DNA from: Tritrichomonas foetus
Lineage: Eukaryota > Parabasalia > Tritrichomonadida > Tritrichomonadidae
Assembly (NCBI GenBank): GCA_001839685.1
Contig: MLAK01001213.1
Location: forward strand, 1-26,988
DNA: 26,988 bases
Direction of reading: 5' to 3'
The position numbers were made by a program, and so were the translations under genes. The notes beneath the pieces are model-generated. The model was given only the letters and a program-made list of their open reading frames with translations. It was not told the origin of the DNA and searched no databases. This document shows, piece after piece, positions 26,633-26,988 of this stretch. The stretch's first letter is position 1; every line of letters starts with the position of its first letter.

Positions 26633-26988
26633 TATCATCAGAATTTAAATATTGAGAGCATTGATTATTTAGTTAAATTACAAATTTTTGATTCATTAAC
26701 GAAACCTCTAATACTAAAANACNATAAANNAAAATATGTTCAANNTGANNAATTAAACGATTGTTGTTTCGTTTATGCTCTTCAACAAACAGGCGAATAT
26801 TCCGAAGATGAATTAAATCAAATACGATTAAGAATTAATAATCGTTATCAAACACATTCAGCAATGGATGAAATTTGCAAAGAACATAAAATTCATGTTA
26901 AATTAGGATTCATTGATGAATCAGAAGAATCAAAAAATAAACGTCAGCAAATTATTTCACGTAAAAATGGAGTCAGTCGTAATTATTT
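26633..26988 (+). CDS. Partial open frame at the window edge, possible repeat-family or mobile-element protein
   Basis: From a TAA at 26630-26632 the plus-strand frame stays open to the end of the window (118 codons), passing through eight ambiguous bases at 26720-26750 without a frame break. No ATG occurs in the first half, so the 5' end is missing or the protein is truncated. Clear protein-like sequence includes NDCCFVYALQQTGEYSEDEL, followed by a helical basic stretch and a KIHVKLGFIDE strand. The Cys/Tyr-Ala-Leu opening recalls N-terminal segments of multi-copy trichomonad proteins linked with Maverick-type elements, but this is only a resemblance from memory. It runs head to head with the BEACH gene, and the two open frames overlap at 26633-26672. 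Confidence 0.5.
26720..26750. other. Cluster of eight ambiguous bases
   Basis: Ns fall at 26720, 26723, 26729-26730, 26744-26745 and 26749-26750. They are scattered singles and pairs, not a gap block, which suggests conflicting reads such as collapsed repeat copies or a weak contig join. Confidence 0.95.

Larger units (their letters stand above)
20659..26672 (-). pseudogene. BEACH/neurobeachin-like gene, whole locus, interrupted by a frameshift and a nonsense codon
   Basis: The three minus-strand frames give one ordinary BEACH architecture in order: armadillo-like, concanavalin-like, helical, pre-PH, PH, BEACH, WD-like. Two faults separate them. At about 24243 the coding frame must slip by one base (equivalent to a one-base deletion), and at 22660-22662 a TGA stands in frame between pre-PH and PH. 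Apart from these, the coding sequence is clean over about 6 kb, which suggests a recent loss or consensus errors rather than old decay. About 1980 residues would be encoded if repaired. The 5' end abuts a region with eight ambiguous bases, so assembly quality is suspect nearby. Confidence 0.6.

Noticed and set aside
1..26988. CRISPR arrays, rRNA genes, bacterial-type operons
   Set aside because: No regularly spaced direct repeats, no rRNA-like sequence, and gene structure is eukaryotic throughout.

Overview
This window looks like nuclear DNA of a trichomonad protist (Tritrichomonas or Trichomonas type). It is about 70% A+T, with long uninterrupted coding frames and no recognisable introns. 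TAAA, the known trichomonad polyadenylation motif, overlaps or sits within a few bases of the stop codon in five of seven genes. At least one start codon is preceded by a TCA-type initiator. The gene set also fits: a very large multi-membrane PAS-cyclase, a PP1-like phosphatase, a minimal protein kinase, long coiled-coil proteins and a BEACH protein. I cannot fix the species from sequence alone.

Layout. 1-623: AT-rich flank. 624-5573 (+): a 1649-residue fusion of a catalytically degenerate GH13 amylase-like domain and a GT5 glycogen/starch synthase. 5574-5972: convergent spacer holding a 58-base T tract. 5973-9440 (-): a 1155-residue coiled-coil protein. 9441-10279: divergent promoter region. 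10280-11323 (+): a helical protein. 11863-12885 (+): a PPP-family phosphatase. 13446-14240 (+): a single-domain kinase. 14241-15137: spacer with a 124-bp element bounded by perfect 18-bp inverted repeats. 15138-19850 (-): a predicted adenylate cyclase with about 12 membrane segments, a PAS domain and a class III catalytic domain. 19851-20658: spacer with two strong hairpins. 20659 to about 26672 (-): a BEACH-family gene broken into three frames. 26633-26988 (+): an open frame running off the window edge, with eight ambiguous bases, possibly a repeat-family or mobile-element protein.

The most notable locus is the BEACH gene. Armadillo-like N-terminus, concanavalin-like domain, pre-PH segment, PH, BEACH and WD-like propeller appear in the normal order. 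They are interrupted by one single-base frameshift (about 24243) and one in-frame TGA (22660-22662), and the 5' end runs into the open frame at the window edge. It is either a young pseudogene, a gene carrying assembly errors beside a low-quality junction, or a recoded gene.

The cyclase, kinase and phosphatase could all belong to cAMP/phosphorylation signalling, but their adjacency on different strands is not evidence of co-regulation. Glycogen synthesis is represented only by the first gene.
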